The notes beneath the pieces were generated by a model. That model ran no database searches. It saw only the letters and a list, made by a program, of their open reading frames with translations, and was not told where the DNA came from. Source: Sphingobacterium phlebotomi (GTDB lineage: Bacteria; Bacteroidota; Bacteroidia; Sphingobacteriales; Sphingobacteriaceae). Taken from it: a stretch of DNA of 64,000 nt. A program made the position numbers and the translations under genes. Of this stretch, positions 1 to 10,106 are shown one piece after another (positions within the stretch are counted from its first letter, which is position 1; each line of letters starts with the position of its first letter). The stretch spans positions 76,971 through 140,970 of the forward strand of contig NZ_VTAV01000010.1 of assembly GCF_008180195.1 (NCBI RefSeq). Direction: 5' to 3'.

Positions 1-1
1 A

Positions 2-697
2 AAAATCGCGGGAGTAGATTCAGTGATGCAAGCTTCCGAATTGCGCGCAAGAAGTGCCATCAGTGAATTGCGGACTAAACTTGAAAATCAAACCATTTCA
101 GAAGAAGATATGCTATTAGCAACTAGAGAGGTTTCCCGATTAAAGGGAGATGTATCTGAACTGCGCCTTGCACTTAACGAATTAAAAGCTAGAAATGAGA
201 TTCTTCAGAAAGAAAACCAAACGCTGACCAGACAAGTATCTACAACAGATAAACGAGTGACCGCTCTTTCAGAAGAGAATACGGAGTTAAAAGATAAAGT
301 CAGTGTTGCCTCTGCTTTAAAAGTTTCCAATATCCAAGTGAATGGTATTTCTGTATCGAAAAGAGGGAAAATCGAGACAGAATCTCGATCCCGTAGAGTC
401 GATCAATTGCAGGTTCTTTTTTCTGTAGCGGATAATTCCCTGACACCAAAAGGCAATAAAGAAGTGTTCGTACGTGTTATCGACCCTTCGGGTAATTTAT
501 TCGGTGACGCTAGTAACATGTTTTATGTGCATGGGGAGAAATTACAATATACATTCAAGGAAACAATTAACTTCACTAACAATGGTGAGGAATATCAATT
601 TCTTTGGTCACAAGATAAATTTAAAAAGGGAGCTTATACGGTATTGCTTTATAACGACAATGCCATCATGGGTCGTGCTAGTGCAGTGCTGAAATAA
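2..697 (+). CDS. Coiled-coil protein, 5' end outside the window
   Basis: The open frame continues upstream of the first internal GTG/ATG (23-28) to the window edge without a stop, reading K-I-A-G-V-D-S-V-M-Q, so this is the C-terminal part of a longer gene. The visible part starts with about 90 residues of heptad-rich coiled coil (repeated ELR, LNEL, ENQTL, ENTEL). A beta-rich globular domain of about 125 residues follows and ends in VLLYNDNAIMGRASAVLK. The missing start probably encodes a membrane anchor; that is inference. It ends about 40 nt before the convergent end of the sensor-kinase gene. I do not recognise a named family. Confidence 0.75.
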   Translation, partial: KIAGVDSVMQASELRARSAISELRTKLENQTISEEDMLLATREVSRLKGDVSELRLALNELKARNEILQKENQTLTRQVSTTDKRVTALSEENTELKDKVSVASALKVSNIQVNGISVSKRGKIETESRSRRVDQLQVLFSVADNSLTPKGNKEVFVRVIDPSGNLFGDASNMFYVHGEKLQYTFKETINFTNNGEEYQFLWSQDKFKKGAYTVLLYNDNAIMGRASAVLK

Positions 698-738
698 AGA
701 TGGCGTAAGAGGGGTGAGCGTAACGAGTATAAAGAGAA

Positions 739-3700
739 TCACTTCTTATAAATAGGTAACGTTAAAACAAACGTTGTTCCGATATTCGTTTGAGTCATAA
801 ATTCAATTTTTCCTCCGATTCCTGTTACCGTCTGTTTTACAAAAGCTAACCCCAATCCCGTTCCAGAACTTTTCGTGGTGAAATTAGGCTTAAATATTTT
901 GGGAATAACCTCTTGCGGAATACCAAAACCATTGTCTTGAATCAGAATTTCTACCGAATCTGAATCGGTATAACGCAAAATGATATTAATTTTGATTTTT
1001 TTTCTGCCTAAACTCGCTTCAATAGCATTTTTAAATAGATTGTTAAACGTCCGCAAGAATTGGTCACGGTCGCCGAGCACAAATACCGATTTATCCGGTG
1101 TTTCATTAAGTAAAATGATGGAGGTATTGCTTGTATTGCTAAAGAGGTTGATAGCCTTTCGGATTTTTTCAATAAGATCGATTTTCACAAGGCTTGTTTC
1201 CGGCAATTTCGCAAAAGCGGAAAACTCCGTTGCGATTTTGGATAGAATGTCAATCTGTTCGATAATAGACGTAGATATACGTTGAAAACGCTCTTCAAAA
1301 CGATTATCATTTTCTTGATAAGAACGGATCAGCTGCTGGATACCTAGTTTCATCGGCGTGAGTGGGTTTTTAATCTCATGTGCTACCTGTTTTGCCATTT
1401 CGCGCCACGCCGTTTCCCGTTCTACGTCTCGCAATTGTTTGGCACTCTCTTCCAGTTTAATCAGCATGTGATTATATTCCTTAATGAGCATCCCGATTTC
1501 GTCATTTCTATCCCAATACAGTGGCTCATTGATCTTGTTGGATAATTGCGTCTCTGCCAACTTCATCCGCACAATATCCAAAGGTTTGGTTATTTTCCGA
1601 GACAGTGTTACAGCAATAAAGCCAAATAGAATAATAATGAATGTATAGATATTTAAAATAGTATTTAGCAACAAATTCTTATTGTTCGCCGCATCTTTCT
1701 CCGTGGTATAGTAAGGTATATTTAAGTAAGCAGCTGTGGTGTAATCTTCATATTTGATGGTAGCGTATACAGAAGAGAACCAAAAATTGGAAATATGTTC
1801 CCGTTCATACGCTTCAGATTTCCGCAGCACCGCTAGTTTATTCAACGCTGCAGGATTTATAAATTCTGATATAAGTTTGAGGTCAAAAATACGTTGCTGT
1901 GAGGAGTAAAGTAGCTTCCCGGACCTATCGTATAAGTTGAAATTTGTCATAGTAGAAGGGGCCATTTCTTTGAGCATCTCCACGATTTTCTCATTAAATC
2001 CTTCACGGCTTTGGCTACTGGCCATATAGTTTTCAATCTTTTTGGTGATTTCGGCGATTTCCTTTAATCGGTTATTGGTTGTTGTTTCTTCCAGCTGCCT
2101 GTTTAAACTTATAAAGGCAATAGCTCCTGATATCAATGTTCCTAATAAGACCGATGCACTAACCAATGCTTGAATACGCGTACTGTACTGGATATTATTG
2201 AGTAGGATACGAAAATGGTATTGAATCCTATTCCATCGAAAAGATATACTAAAAAAAGTCTTGATAAGATAGTTAGCAAAATTAAATAAACCAAACGAGA
2301 TCAGTAGAAGGATGAAGATAATAGATGCTAATGCCAGATATTCCCAAAAGGATACCTTTTGCGTACTCAGAACAATGGTCGTATATTGATCGGGTTTATA
2401 CGCCAGATGGTAATAATGACCATTCTCCTCCAATGGTATGTATTCCCTTAGTTTATTCGGAATGCTTAAATCGTTTTCGGTATAGTTGTAGTTACCGTAT
2501 TGTGTAACCAGATTATTCCCCTTATATAATGCATAAGAGTTGTCCTCAAAGGAATTAAATTGCCAGGTTGTTGCATTGTTGTCTGCTAATACCTCCGGAT
2601 AAGGAAGTGAAGTGCTGTAAGATAGATTTTTAAGATTTATATAAATATGGTGAAACTTGTCGGGATTATCCTCGTAAGGAATCGAAAGGTGAGTGAAATA
2701 TTCATGCGTTCCCAGCTCGCTACGTAGGCGGTAGAAGTTCGTCGTGAAGGGGATTTTGATGGCACTCTTGATGACATTTTCGCGATATTCTGCAGGTTTG
2801 TTCACCGTATAGTTCGCTAGAGGTACTCCTTCGTTGTTGTAAAAGAAAGCTTGAAATTCAAATCTTGACAAATAACCACTCATATATCTTGTTTTGATAT
2901 AGTCCGTGATATAAGGAATATCGGGAACACTATCATGCAGACTAAAGAGCTTACTCAATCGATAATCATTTATAATATTCTTTTCCAGATCAATAAAAAG
3001 CGAAACCGCATTTACATCATCCTCTGCCAAGAGATGAGCGATCGCCTGTTCCATTCTGTTCGTTTTTTTTATCTCATTGTAATGGTTGTAGGAGATGACC
3101 GATATGGCGGAAAATAATAATATCGTTAAAATAAAAGTAGAGAGTTGGTAGGGTGACGAAAAATGGTATGCTTTGTATGTCCGGAGAAAAACTAAGATAC
3201 CAAAGAGAATACCGAAGAGAATATTAAAACCAACAAGAGCTGTAGCAATAAGGGCGAAAACCAAGCAAATCAATTCGATATTCAGTATGGCAGTGATATT
3301 ATTTAATAATTGACGTACCATTTGCACGACCCGATCAATATATAACACTAATGTGAGCAGATTGATGCAGAATAACAGGATACACAGCCAGCCGTAGAAG
3401 CCAAGGTTTAGTATTTTCGTAAAGTCATTTTCATAGACGGGGGAATTTGTAATAAGTGTTCCCAGGAAATAGTAGATGATCTGACCGAAGAAATATATCG
3501 AGAAAATACCGATAATGGAAGCGGCAATAGCATAGTTTTTTTTTGTCAAAAAAGCAGGAACTTGAAGATACTTTTGAATGGCCATAATAAAACACATAAA
3601 CCAAAACATGGCGCATGTGGTTACTAAAAAGGACCAAATGTTTGGCAAAAATTGGTTATAGGCGTAATGTTTAGGGTCAAATAGTTCTAAATTGGAATGG

Positions 3701-4494
3701 ATGAACAGCCAGTTAGATTTTAGGTCTATGTATCGTACGGCAATCAATATACTTGCAAATAAGATAATCCCTAACCATGTTTTCCCTTTTTTAGCAAAAT
3801 AGACAGCGATACTATTGGTTAATATAATCAAACACACGAGCGCAGCCACCCAACAAAAGAATTGTAAGTTGATGTACAGATTATCTTTCTTCCCTTCAAT
3901 TAATTTGATTGAAAATAGATAACCACCATCTTTGCTATAAATATTACGTATGTTTTTATTATCGTCATACCCTGCGATTTCAAGATTTTTGACTCCGATA
4001 GTAGAAAGAAAATTATTTTTCAAAAATTGATTTGTATTTTCGAAATTCCGCTTAATAGGAACTAAAGCGAGCACCGAAATTCCATTGGTGAGCTCTTTTT
4101 TCTTTGCTAAAAATGAACGATTTTCCGTTTGAATGACAGAAGTGTTTTTGCGTAACCCGACATCACTGAAAGGGACGTAGATATACGTAGACCAGTGAAC
4201 AATCTGGTTGTCGTTGTATATATAAAAATAAATGTGTTCTTTGGCGAGCTCTGTCGTGATGTTTGCGAGCTGCACGGGATATTTGTCAGCATGCTGAAAT
4301 GTTTTGGTGATGAGACTGTCGCTCAAAATCTCATCAATTCTATCTTCGTACCAATGGATTTTTCGGGTAAGCTTTTTCTCATCCAACTCGAGCATGTCTT
4401 CGTCCGTGATGGTGAAGTGTATGGTGAGCGCTGTCCCCATCAGGGAAAGCGTTAAAACCAAAAGCAAAAACCGAATCTTAGTAAGCATCTCCAT
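739..4494 (-). CDS. Large membrane sensor histidine kinase
   Basis: A 1251-residue protein far longer than a standard sensor kinase. It has an N-terminal membrane helix, an extracytoplasmic stretch, a block of several membrane helices (about residues 210-460), a second large extracytoplasmic region, further helices and a HAMP-like linker (about 965-1020). The kinase core is complete: H-box VAHEIKNPLTPMK with phospho-acceptor His near residue 1039, N-box LFKNAIEAS near 1156, G1 DNGFGIP near 1187 and G2 SGTGLGLAFVKQ near 1211. It should autophosphorylate in response to an envelope signal. The signal cannot be read from sequence, and no response regulator is adjacent, so it is an orphan. The ATG at 4494 precedes a clear hydrophobic signal-anchor. 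Proteins of this layout occur in Bacteroidota, but I cannot name a characterised one. Confidence 0.9.
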   Translation of the reverse strand: MEMLTKIRFLLLVLTLSLMGTALTIHFTITDEDMLELDEKKLTRKIHWYEDRIDEILSDSLITKTFQHADKYPVQLANITTELAKEHIYFYIYNDNQIVHWSTYIYVPFSDVGLRKNTSVIQTENRSFLAKKKELTNGISVLALVPIKRNFENTNQFLKNNFLSTIGVKNLEIAGYDDNKNIRNIYSKDGGYLFSIKLIEGKKDNLYINLQFFCWVAALVCLIILTNSIAVYFAKKGKTWLGIILFASILIAVRYIDLKSNWLFIHSNLELFDPKHYAYNQFLPNIWSFLVTTCAMFWFMCFIMAIQKYLQVPAFLTKKNYAIAASIIGIFSIYFFGQIIYYFLGTLITNSPVYENDFTKILNLGFYGWLCILLFCINLLTLVLYIDRVVQMVRQLLNNITAILNIELICLVFALIATALVGFNILFGILFGILVFLRTYKAYHFSSPYQLSTFILTILLFSAISVISYNHYNEIKKTNRMEQAIAHLLAEDDVNAVSLFIDLEKNIINDYRLSKLFSLHDSVPDIPYITDYIKTRYMSGYLSRFEFQAFFYNNEGVPLANYTVNKPAEYRENVIKSAIKIPFTTNFYRLRSELGTHEYFTHLSIPYEDNPDKFHHIYINLKNLSYSTSLPYPEVLADNNATTWQFNSFEDNSYALYKGNNLVTQYGNYNYTENDLSIPNKLREYIPLEENGHYYHLAYKPDQYTTIVLSTQKVSFWEYLALASIIFILLLISFGLFNFANYLIKTFFSISFRWNRIQYHFRILLNNIQYSTRIQALVSASVLLGTLISGAIAFISLNRQLEETTTNNRLKEIAEITKKIENYMASSQSREGFNEKIVEMLKEMAPSTMTNFNLYDRSGKLLYSSQQRIFDLKLISEFINPAALNKLAVLRKSEAYEREHISNFWFSSVYATIKYEDYTTAAYLNIPYYTTEKDAANNKNLLLNTILNIYTFIIILFGFIAVTLSRKITKPLDIVRMKLAETQLSNKINEPLYWDRNDEIGMLIKEYNHMLIKLEESAKQLRDVERETAWREMAKQVAHEIKNPLTPMKLGIQQLIRSYQENDNRFEERFQRISTSIIEQIDILSKIATEFSAFAKLPETSLVKIDLIEKIRKAINLFSNTSNTSIILLNETPDKSVFVLGDRDQFLRTFNNLFKNAIEASLGRKKIKINIILRYTDSDSVEILIQDNGFGIPQEVIPKIFKPNFTTKSSGTGLGLAFVKQTVTGIGGKIEFMTQTNIGTTFVLTLPIYKK

Positions 4495-4520
4495 TCTTCT
4501 CCGTACGATGGATGTAAATA

Positions 4521-4557
4521 TAAAAAAAAGTCCCCGTTATGCGCGCATAACGGGGAC
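4521..4557 (-). terminator. Intrinsic terminator of the sdhCAB operon
   Basis: A perfect 28-bp palindrome (4530-4557; half-site GTCCCCGTTATGCG) lies 30 bp past the sdhB stop. In the direction of sdhB transcription it is followed at once by a run of T (the A-run at 4522-4529 on the plus strand). Confidence 0.85.
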
Positions 4558-4586
4558 ACCTTGTTTTTTCTATTATTAGGATATGC

Positions 4587-5366
4587 CTAAGAATGGGTGT
4601 GAACATCTTCTTCACGGAAGAATTTTGCCGTGAAATATTCGCGATTCATCCGAGCTATATTAGATAATTTGATACCTTTAGGACACTCCGCTTCACAGGC
4701 GCCTGTATTCGTACAGCTGCCAAAACCTTCCGCATCCATTTGGTCAATCATGGCTTGCGCTCTTTCATAACGCTCTGTTTGTCCTTGCGGTAATAATGCA
4801 AATTGGGAAATCTTTGCCGATACGAATAGCATGGCGGAAGCATTTTTACATGCTGCGACACAAGCACCACAGCCAATACATGTTGCTGACTCAAATGCTT
4901 CATCAGCAATACGTTTTGGGATAGGAATAACATTCGCATCTGGAACACCACCGGTATTAACATTCACATAACCACCCGCTTGTTGGATGCGATCAAAAGA
5001 CGTACGGTCAACGGCTAAATCTTTTAATACAGGGAATGCCGCCGCTCTCCACGGTTCGATTACGATAGTCTGTCCGTCGTGGAAAGAACGCATGTGTAAC
5101 TGACAGGTGGTGATGCCGTATTTAGGACCGTGTGGGCGGCCGTTAATAACCAACGAGCACATCCCGCAAATACCTTCACGACAGTCATGATCAAAATATA
5201 TAGGGTCTTCTCCCTTGCGTGTAAGGTCTTCGTTTACCACATCAAGCATTTCCAAGAAAGACATGTCATCTGCTATATCTTTCGCTTGAATGGTAACGAA
5301 TTTCCCTTTGGATTTATCATTTTTCTGACGCCAAACTTTCAGCGTTAAATTCATATGTTGTGCCAT
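4587..5366 (-). CDS. sdhB: Succinate dehydrogenase/fumarate reductase iron-sulfur subunit
   Basis: A 259-residue iron-sulfur subunit that passes electrons from the flavoprotein to the cytochrome b subunit at the cytoplasmic face of the inner membrane. The 2Fe-2S site is CREGICGMC with a downstream Cys in ITTCQLH. The 4Fe-4S/3Fe-4S sites are [11 protein letters not shown] and [15 protein letters not shown]. It is the last gene of sdhC-sdhA-sdhB, starting 20 bp after sdhA, and a strong terminator follows. The layout with one di-haem membrane subunit is typical of Bacteroidota menaquinone-linked enzymes, which work as succinate dehydrogenase in aerobes and fumarate reductase in anaerobes. The direction here is inferred from the apparently aerobic lifestyle. 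Confidence 0.96.
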   Translation of the reverse strand: MAQHMNLTLKVWRQKNDKSKGKFVTIQAKDIADDMSFLEMLDVVNEDLTRKGEDPIYFDHDCREGICGMCSLVINGRPHGPKYGITTCQLHMRSFHDGQTIVIEPWRAAAFPVLKDLAVDRTSFDRIQQAGGYVNVNTGGVPDANVIPIPKRIADEAFESATCIGCGACVAACKNASAMLFVSAKISQFALLPQGQTERYERAQAMIDQMDAEGFGSCTNTGACEAECPKGIKLSNIARMNREYFTAKFFREEDVHTHS

Positions 5367-5386
5367 GATAATATTACCTCCGTCTA

Positions 5387-7321
5387 CTATTTATAACTTC
5401 TTTGTGTTAACTTAACGTTTTCGAAAACTAACTCTTCCTTGTGCAAAACTTCCGGTTGGTTTTCTCCTTTGAATTCCCAGGCCGCAACATACGTGAAGTT
5501 TTCATCGTCGCGTTTAGCCTCTCCTTCTTCCGTTTGTGATTCCAGACGGAAGTGTCCTCCACAGGATTCGCTGCGGTTCAATGCATCATCTACCATCAAC
5601 TCACCTAATTCCAGGAAGTCTGCTACACGCCCTGCTTTTTCCAAAGACATGTTCAGTTCTTCGTTGTCACCTAACACTTTCACGTCAGACCAAAATTCTT
5701 TTTTCAGTTCCTGAATCAGGCCTTTGGCCTTTGTCAAGCCTTCCGCCGTGCGCGCCATACCGCAGTATTCCCACATGATATTTCCCAGTTTCTTGTGAAT
5801 ATCATCTACGGTTTTGGAACCTTTCAAGCTTAGTAAGGCGTTGATTTTATCTTCCACCTCTTTGCGTGTTTGTTCGAAAGCAAGGTTGTTTTTATCAACC
5901 GGAGCAAAACTTCCCAAATTTGCCAGATAGTCGCCTACTGTATAAGGAATAACAAAATATCCATCGGATAGTCCTTGCATGAGTGCAGATGCACCTAAAC
6001 GGTTAGCGCCGTGATCCGAGAAATTACATTCGCCCAGCGCATACAAGCCCGGTACGGTAGTCATCAAATTGTAATCAACCCAGACTCCTCCCATTGTATA
6101 GTGCACCGCAGGGTATATACGCATCGGTTGCTCGTATGGATTTTCATCTGTAATTTGGTAATACATATCGAACAAGTTACCGTATTTAGCTTCCACCGTA
6201 TCTTTACCTAGACGTTTGATAGCATCCGCAAAATCCAAGAATACAGCCACACCAGATTTCCCCACCCCACGACTATCATCTACCATTTCTTTCGCATTAC
6301 GAGATGCCACATCACGAGGTACCAAGTTACCGAAAGAAGGATATTTTCTTTCCAAGAAGTAATCCCGATCCTCTTCTTTTATATCTACAGGCTTTAACTG
6401 CCCTTGACGTAATTTTTCAGCAAGTTCTTGTGTCTTCGGAACCCAGACCCGCCCGTCGTTACGAAGCGATTCTGACATCAATGTTAACTTAGATTGATGA
6501 TCGCCGGTTACCGGGATACAAGTAGGGTGGATCTGTGTATAACATGGATTGGCGAAGAAAGCACCGCGTTTGTGCGCTCTCCAAGCAGCGGTGACGTTAC
6601 AACCCATGGCATTGGTGGAAAGGAAGAAGACGTTTCCATAACCGCCTGTACATAATAATACCGCATGTCCTTCGTGGGCTTCTATTTTACCTGTTACCAT
6701 GTCACGCGTGATGATACCGCGTGCGTGCCCGTCGATTTTTACCAAATCCAACATCTCATGGCGTGTATAAGAAGTTACTTTTCCCTTTCTGATCTGACGG
6801 TTTAATGCAGAATAGGCACCTAACAACAACTGTTGTCCTGTTTGTCCACGTGCATAAAACGTACGGGATACTTGTGCTCCTCCAAAAGAACGGTTATCCA
6901 ATAGCCCGCCATATTCGCGTGCAAAAGGAACACCCTGTGCAACACATTGGTCAATGATATTTACCGAGACTTCCGCTAAACGGTATACATTGGCTTCACG
7001 TGCTCGGTAGTCTCCTCCTTTAATGGTGTCGTAGAATAAACGAAAAACAGAGTCACCATCATTTTGATAGTTTTTAGCGGCATTTATACCTCCTTGTGCA
7101 GCAATAGAGTGTGCACGGCGCGGAGAATCTTGATAACAAAATGTTTTGACGTTATAACCAAGTTCCGCTAATGAAGCAGCAGCTGAAGCTCCCGCCAAAC
7201 CGGTACCTACCACGATGATCGTGAATTTACGTTTGTTGGCTGGATTAACCAGCTTCATGTTGAATTTATGTTTTGACCATTTCTCGGCTAAAGGGCCTAC
7301 AGGTACTTTAGAATCTAACAT
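5387..7321 (-). CDS. sdhA: Succinate dehydrogenase/fumarate reductase flavoprotein subunit
   Basis: A 644-residue catalytic subunit that interconverts succinate and fumarate using covalently bound FAD. Near the N-terminus is the dinucleotide fold [19 protein letters not shown]. It is followed by [15 protein letters not shown], whose His is the expected FAD attachment residue. The substrate-region motif HPTC and the conserved [18 protein letters not shown] are present. Length and order match the family in Bacteroidota. It is the middle gene of sdhCAB, 47 bp after sdhC and 20 bp before sdhB. No defect is seen. Confidence 0.96.
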   Translation of the reverse strand: MLDSKVPVGPLAEKWSKHKFNMKLVNPANKRKFTIIVVGTGLAGASAAASLAELGYNVKTFCYQDSPRRAHSIAAQGGINAAKNYQNDGDSVFRLFYDTIKGGDYRAREANVYRLAEVSVNIIDQCVAQGVPFAREYGGLLDNRSFGGAQVSRTFYARGQTGQQLLLGAYSALNRQIRKGKVTSYTRHEMLDLVKIDGHARGIITRDMVTGKIEAHEGHAVLLCTGGYGNVFFLSTNAMGCNVTAAWRAHKRGAFFANPCYTQIHPTCIPVTGDHQSKLTLMSESLRNDGRVWVPKTQELAEKLRQGQLKPVDIKEEDRDYFLERKYPSFGNLVPRDVASRNAKEMVDDSRGVGKSGVAVFLDFADAIKRLGKDTVEAKYGNLFDMYYQITDENPYEQPMRIYPAVHYTMGGVWVDYNLMTTVPGLYALGECNFSDHGANRLGASALMQGLSDGYFVIPYTVGDYLANLGSFAPVDKNNLAFEQTRKEVEDKINALLSLKGSKTVDDIHKKLGNIMWEYCGMARTAEGLTKAKGLIQELKKEFWSDVKVLGDNEELNMSLEKAGRVADFLELGELMVDDALNRSESCGGHFRLESQTEEGEAKRDDENFTYVAAWEFKGENQPEVLHKEELVFENVKLTQRSYK

Positions 7322-7368
7322 ATTTTAAATAATTTATATTTAACAGATATGGATATATCCTACAAATA

Positions 7369-8142
7369 TTATTTAACGAAATAAAAATATAATGGCATCA
7401 ATGCAAAACCAATAGGAATGATGATACCAAACACCCAAACACCTAAAAACTCGATAATAGGTACGTATTTCTTATGAGAAACACCTAACGTTTGGAAAGC
7501 CGACTTGAATCCGTGAATTAAGTGAAAAGACAAAGCCGCCATGGCTAGGACATAGAAGATGACTATGCCAATATTCTGGAAAGCAAAGTCAACTTGCTTG
7601 TAGAGATCACGTGCTTTTATGATTTCCACATTGTTTTCAACTGTAACTTGATAATCGTTGAATTCCGCGGCTTGTATCTCCTGTACCGTGGTTTCGCCTG
7701 TTGCCAGATCTGTGCGGTATTCTACATACGGAACTTGATCATTATGGTATTTCCACCAGAAGTTGTACATGTGTGTTGCTAAGAAAACCAAGATAATTGT
7801 CCCTAAGATCCCCATGTTACGGGAATTCCACTTGCTATTTGCGGAACCATTGAATTGTGCGTAACCAACTGGACGAGCAGCCTTGTTTTTCATCGTTAAG
7901 ACTAAGGCATAAATAGCATGTAAAATGATAGAAGCATAAAGTAAGTATGATACTACTTTAATAGGGGTGAAATGGGTCATGAAATACGCATATTGGTTGA
8001 AAGCGTATCCCGCATCGTTTTTAAATAGTTGCAAGTTACCAATCAAGTGAACGACCAAGAACGTACATAAAAAAATCCCCGTCAAGCTCATGATTAGTTT
8101 TCTTCCGAGCGAAGAATTTAAAACTGGCTTTGAATTACTCAT
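7369..8142 (-). CDS. sdhC: Succinate dehydrogenase cytochrome b subunit
   Basis: A 257-residue membrane anchor with five hydrophobic segments and the expected haem-ligand histidines (for example in FLVVHLIGN, ILHAIYAL, FLATHMYNFWW and FHLIHGFKSAFQ). This is the single-subunit di-haem cytochrome b of the type-B enzyme, which exchanges electrons with menaquinone. A polar insertion rich in Glu, Asp and Val separates the helices in the middle of the protein (about residues 135-180). It is the first gene of sdhCAB. A candidate promoter box (TAGATTTG on the minus strand) lies about 30 bp upstream of the ATG. Confidence 0.93.
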   Translation of the reverse strand: MSNSKPVLNSSLGRKLIMSLTGIFLCTFLVVHLIGNLQLFKNDAGYAFNQYAYFMTHFTPIKVVSYLLYASIILHAIYALVLTMKNKAARPVGYAQFNGSANSKWNSRNMGILGTIILVFLATHMYNFWWKYHNDQVPYVEYRTDLATGETTVQEIQAAEFNDYQVTVENNVEIIKARDLYKQVDFAFQNIGIVIFYVLAMAALSFHLIHGFKSAFQTLGVSHKKYVPIIEFLGVWVFGIIIPIGFALMPLYFYFVK

Positions 8143-8170
8143 TATCCTAGATGTTTATATATTATTTTCG

Positions 8171-8178
8171 CAAATCTA
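8171..8178 (-). promoter_or_regulatory. Candidate -7 box of the sdhCAB promoter
   Basis: On the minus strand this reads TAGATTTG, which fits the Bacteroidota -7 consensus TAnnTTTG. Transcription would start about 20 bp before the sdhC ATG. A TTTG lies upstream, but its spacing is not ideal, so the -33 half is uncertain. Confidence 0.4.
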
Positions 8179-8246
8179 TTTATTTGCTAACACAAATATG
8201 ACAAAGTTGTAGGGAAAACAAATAATTTAGAACGTTTCTAAGCAAT

Positions 8247-8284
8247 AAAACGAGAGACAGCCCGTTACGACTGTCTCTCGTTTT
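8247..8284 (-). terminator. Intrinsic terminator of the beta-barrel gene
   Basis: A perfect 10-bp stem (CGAGAGACAG at 8251-8260 with CTGTCTCTCG at 8271-8280) has a 10-nt loop and is flanked by AAAA and TTTT. It lies 32 bp past the stop of the minus-strand beta-barrel gene and insulates sdhCAB from it. Confidence 0.8.
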
Positions 8285-8315
8285 ATAAAAAATACTATTC
8301 GCTTTTTCTGTCAGT

Positions 8316-8891
8316 TTACAGAAAGGAGAAGCCAACACCTATCGTCCACATTCTTATTTTCTGATTACCGGTTGCGTTCAGGTTGCTCAACCCATGTTCA
8401 TAGCGAAGATCGACTGTAAAGCTGCTAATGTCGGCACCAATACCGCCGATGATACCGGTGGAGCTTTTCTTATAGTTTGTCCATTCTGCCGGCTTCGTGA
8501 AGCTTATGTCTTCGTTTTGCCCAAAAGAGAATACGGGACCCGCTTGGATACGGGCGCCTATGGGACCAAGTCCAACCCTAGTTCCTAATAAAATAGGCAC
8601 ATCAAAGCTTTTGAAGGTGGCATCACCACTTTGATCTCCGGTTTCGATGCCTACTTTTTTGCTGGCATAATAAGCTTCAGGTTGTACATGGAATCCGGCT
8701 ATTCCCACACGGCCCCAGGCACCCAATTGGAAACCTGTTTTCGTATCTGAATTAAGAAATCTACCTTCCGAACTTAAACTAGAAAAGCCAAGGCCGGCTT
8801 TTAATCCTACTTTAAATGTTGGGAATAGTTGTGCTTGTGAGATGCCGATAGCAGCAATCAAACAAATTAAAGTAAGTATAGATTTTTTCAT
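8316..8891 (-). CDS. Outer-membrane beta-barrel protein, PorT/OMP_b-brl type
   Basis: A 191-residue protein with a signal peptide (MKKSILTLICLIAAIGISQAQ, cleavage after AQA/Q). The mature part alternates hydrophobic and polar residues and is glycine-rich: VGLKAGLGFSSL, LGAWGRVGIAGFHVQPEAYYASKK. It ends in the aromatic-hydrophobic strand WTIGVGFSFL, typical of a protein inserted into the outer membrane. The family is common in Bacteroidota as small eight-stranded barrels of mostly unknown role. It is a single-gene unit with its own terminator and is divergent from the csbD-like gene. Confidence 0.85.
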   Translation of the reverse strand: MKKSILTLICLIAAIGISQAQLFPTFKVGLKAGLGFSSLSSEGRFLNSDTKTGFQLGAWGRVGIAGFHVQPEAYYASKKVGIETGDQSGDATFKSFDVPILLGTRVGLGPIGARIQAGPVFSFGQNEDISFTKPAEWTNYKKSSTGIIGGIGADISSFTVDLRYEHGLSNLNATGNQKIRMWTIGVGFSFL

Positions 8892-8954
8892 GTGAAAAAT
8901 ATTTGTTTATTTTAATACACTACAATAATAACGTATTTATTTCAATATTTATAT

Positions 8955-9170
8955 ATGAGCATACTAAAAATAACTGCTTCGGACTGGGAAGTTTTGAAGA
9001 TAAAATTAAGTCGAAAATACAATCACCTCACAGATGATGATTTACTTTATACACCTGGGGAAGAGGATGCCTTAGTGGCTCGTCTAGCGAAAAGACTTCG
9101 ACGCGATAAGGAATATATTACATTTACGTTGGCAAAAGAATTGTCAAATTTGGAATCAAATCGTTTGTAG
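8955..9170 (+). CDS. CsbD-like small stress protein
   Basis: A 71-residue soluble protein. The pattern W-x2-LKIKLSRKYNHLTDDDLLY-x-GEEDALVARLAKRL resembles the CsbD family (W.x.KGKLKxKYGxLTDDDLxx.x.GKxxELxGxLQ), a small helical protein of unknown biochemical role often induced by stress. Its stop lies 2 bp before the csaA ATG, so the two genes are probably co-transcribed and perhaps translationally coupled. The assignment rests on pattern similarity only. Confidence 0.65.
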   Translation: MSILKITASDWEVLKIKLSRKYNHLTDDDLLYTPGEEDALVARLAKRLRRDKEYITFTLAKELSNLESNRL

Positions 9171-9172
9171 GA

Positions 9173-9511
9173 ATGGCAGACTTGATTACATGGGGGGATT
9201 TTGAAAAAGTGGATTTACGCGCCGGAACCATATTAGAAGTGGAGGATTTTCCGAAGGCACGTAAACCAGCCTATCAATTGCATATAGACTTTGGAGAATT
9301 GGGTGTATTGAAATCTAGCGCACAGATTACAGTACATTATAAAAAAGAGGATTTGATAGGGCGGCAAATCATGGCGGTCGTCAATTTTCCAAAAAAACAG
9401 ATTGCCAACTTTATGTCGGAATGTTTGGTCACGGGATTTCCGGATGAGAATGGAAATATCGTCTTGAGTTCGATAGAAAGACAGGTGCCAAATGGAACGA
9501 AATTAATGTAG
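9173..9511 (+). CDS. csaA: CsaA-type tRNA-binding domain protein
   Basis: A 112-residue stand-alone EMAP/MetG-C-like OB-fold domain. It matches the family's typical length and sequence from end to end: ITWGDFEKVDLRAGTI near the start, KSSAQIT and VNFPKKQIANFMSECLVTG in the core, IERQVPNGTKLM at the end. CsaA binds tRNA and has been described as a secretion-related chaperone in Bacillus. The role in this organism is inferred. It sits between the csbD-like gene (2 bp) and tadA (27 bp) on the same strand. Confidence 0.88.
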   Translation: MADLITWGDFEKVDLRAGTILEVEDFPKARKPAYQLHIDFGELGVLKSSAQITVHYKKEDLIGRQIMAVVNFPKKQIANFMSECLVTGFPDENGNIVLSSIERQVPNGTKLM

Positions 9512-9538
9512 ATGGGGAAAACTGTAAATGGATGCTAA

Positions 9539-10009
9539 ATGAAAATATATAATTTTGAGCCTACGGACTTCGATCCCATAGCAACGGATGAAGCTTACAT
9601 GCGGGAAGCATTAAAGCTGGCGCAAAAAGCTTTTGAAGAGCAAGAAATTCCTATTGGGGCTATAATCGTTAGCCAAGGTAAGATTATAGGAAAGGGGTAT
9701 AACCTCACCGAACGATTGAATGATGTGACAGCTCACGCAGAAATGCAGGCATTTACAGCGGCTTCAAATTATATGGGAGGAAAATACTTAAAAGATTGCA
9801 CGTTATATGTTACTGTAGAACCTTGCGTGATGTGTGCGGGAGCTTCTTATTGGACGCAAATAACCAAAATCGTCTATGGAGCATCGGACGAAAAAAGGGG
9901 TGCTTCCCGATATGGTAATCTTTATCATCCTAAGACAATGGTGACATCCGGTGTGCTGGCTGCGGAATGCACCGATTTGATAAAATCATTTTTTCGTAAT
10001 AAAAGATAA
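9539..10009 (+). CDS. tadA: Nucleoside/tRNA-adenosine deaminase family protein (TadA-like)
   Basis: A 156-residue zinc-dependent deaminase. The catalytic HAE (VTAHAEMQAF) and the zinc-binding PCVMCAGA are intact. TadA converts adenosine 34 to inosine in tRNA-Arg(ACG); related enzymes act on guanine or cytosine. The N-terminal extension before YMREALKLAQKAFEEQEIPIGAI and the C-terminal LIKSFFRNKR are typical of TadA, which is why I prefer that call. A guanine deaminase cannot be fully excluded from sequence alone. Confidence 0.85.
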   Translation: MKIYNFEPTDFDPIATDEAYMREALKLAQKAFEEQEIPIGAIIVSQGKIIGKGYNLTERLNDVTAHAEMQAFTAASNYMGGKYLKDCTLYVTVEPCVMCAGASYWTQITKIVYGASDEKRGASRYGNLYHPKTMVTSGVLAAECTDLIKSFFRNKR

Positions 10010-10106
10010 AGAAAAGAAGATTTTGGAGGTTAATTAAAACCTAAGCCAAGTTGAAATTGTTATATTCGTGTTCTTATTTAATAATAATCAAAAAAACAGA
10101 AATATT

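Noticed and set aside
23..697. GTG at 23 as the true start of the first gene
   Set aside because: The frame is open to the window edge and the sequence before the GTG is as coding-like as after it, so the gene is truncated.
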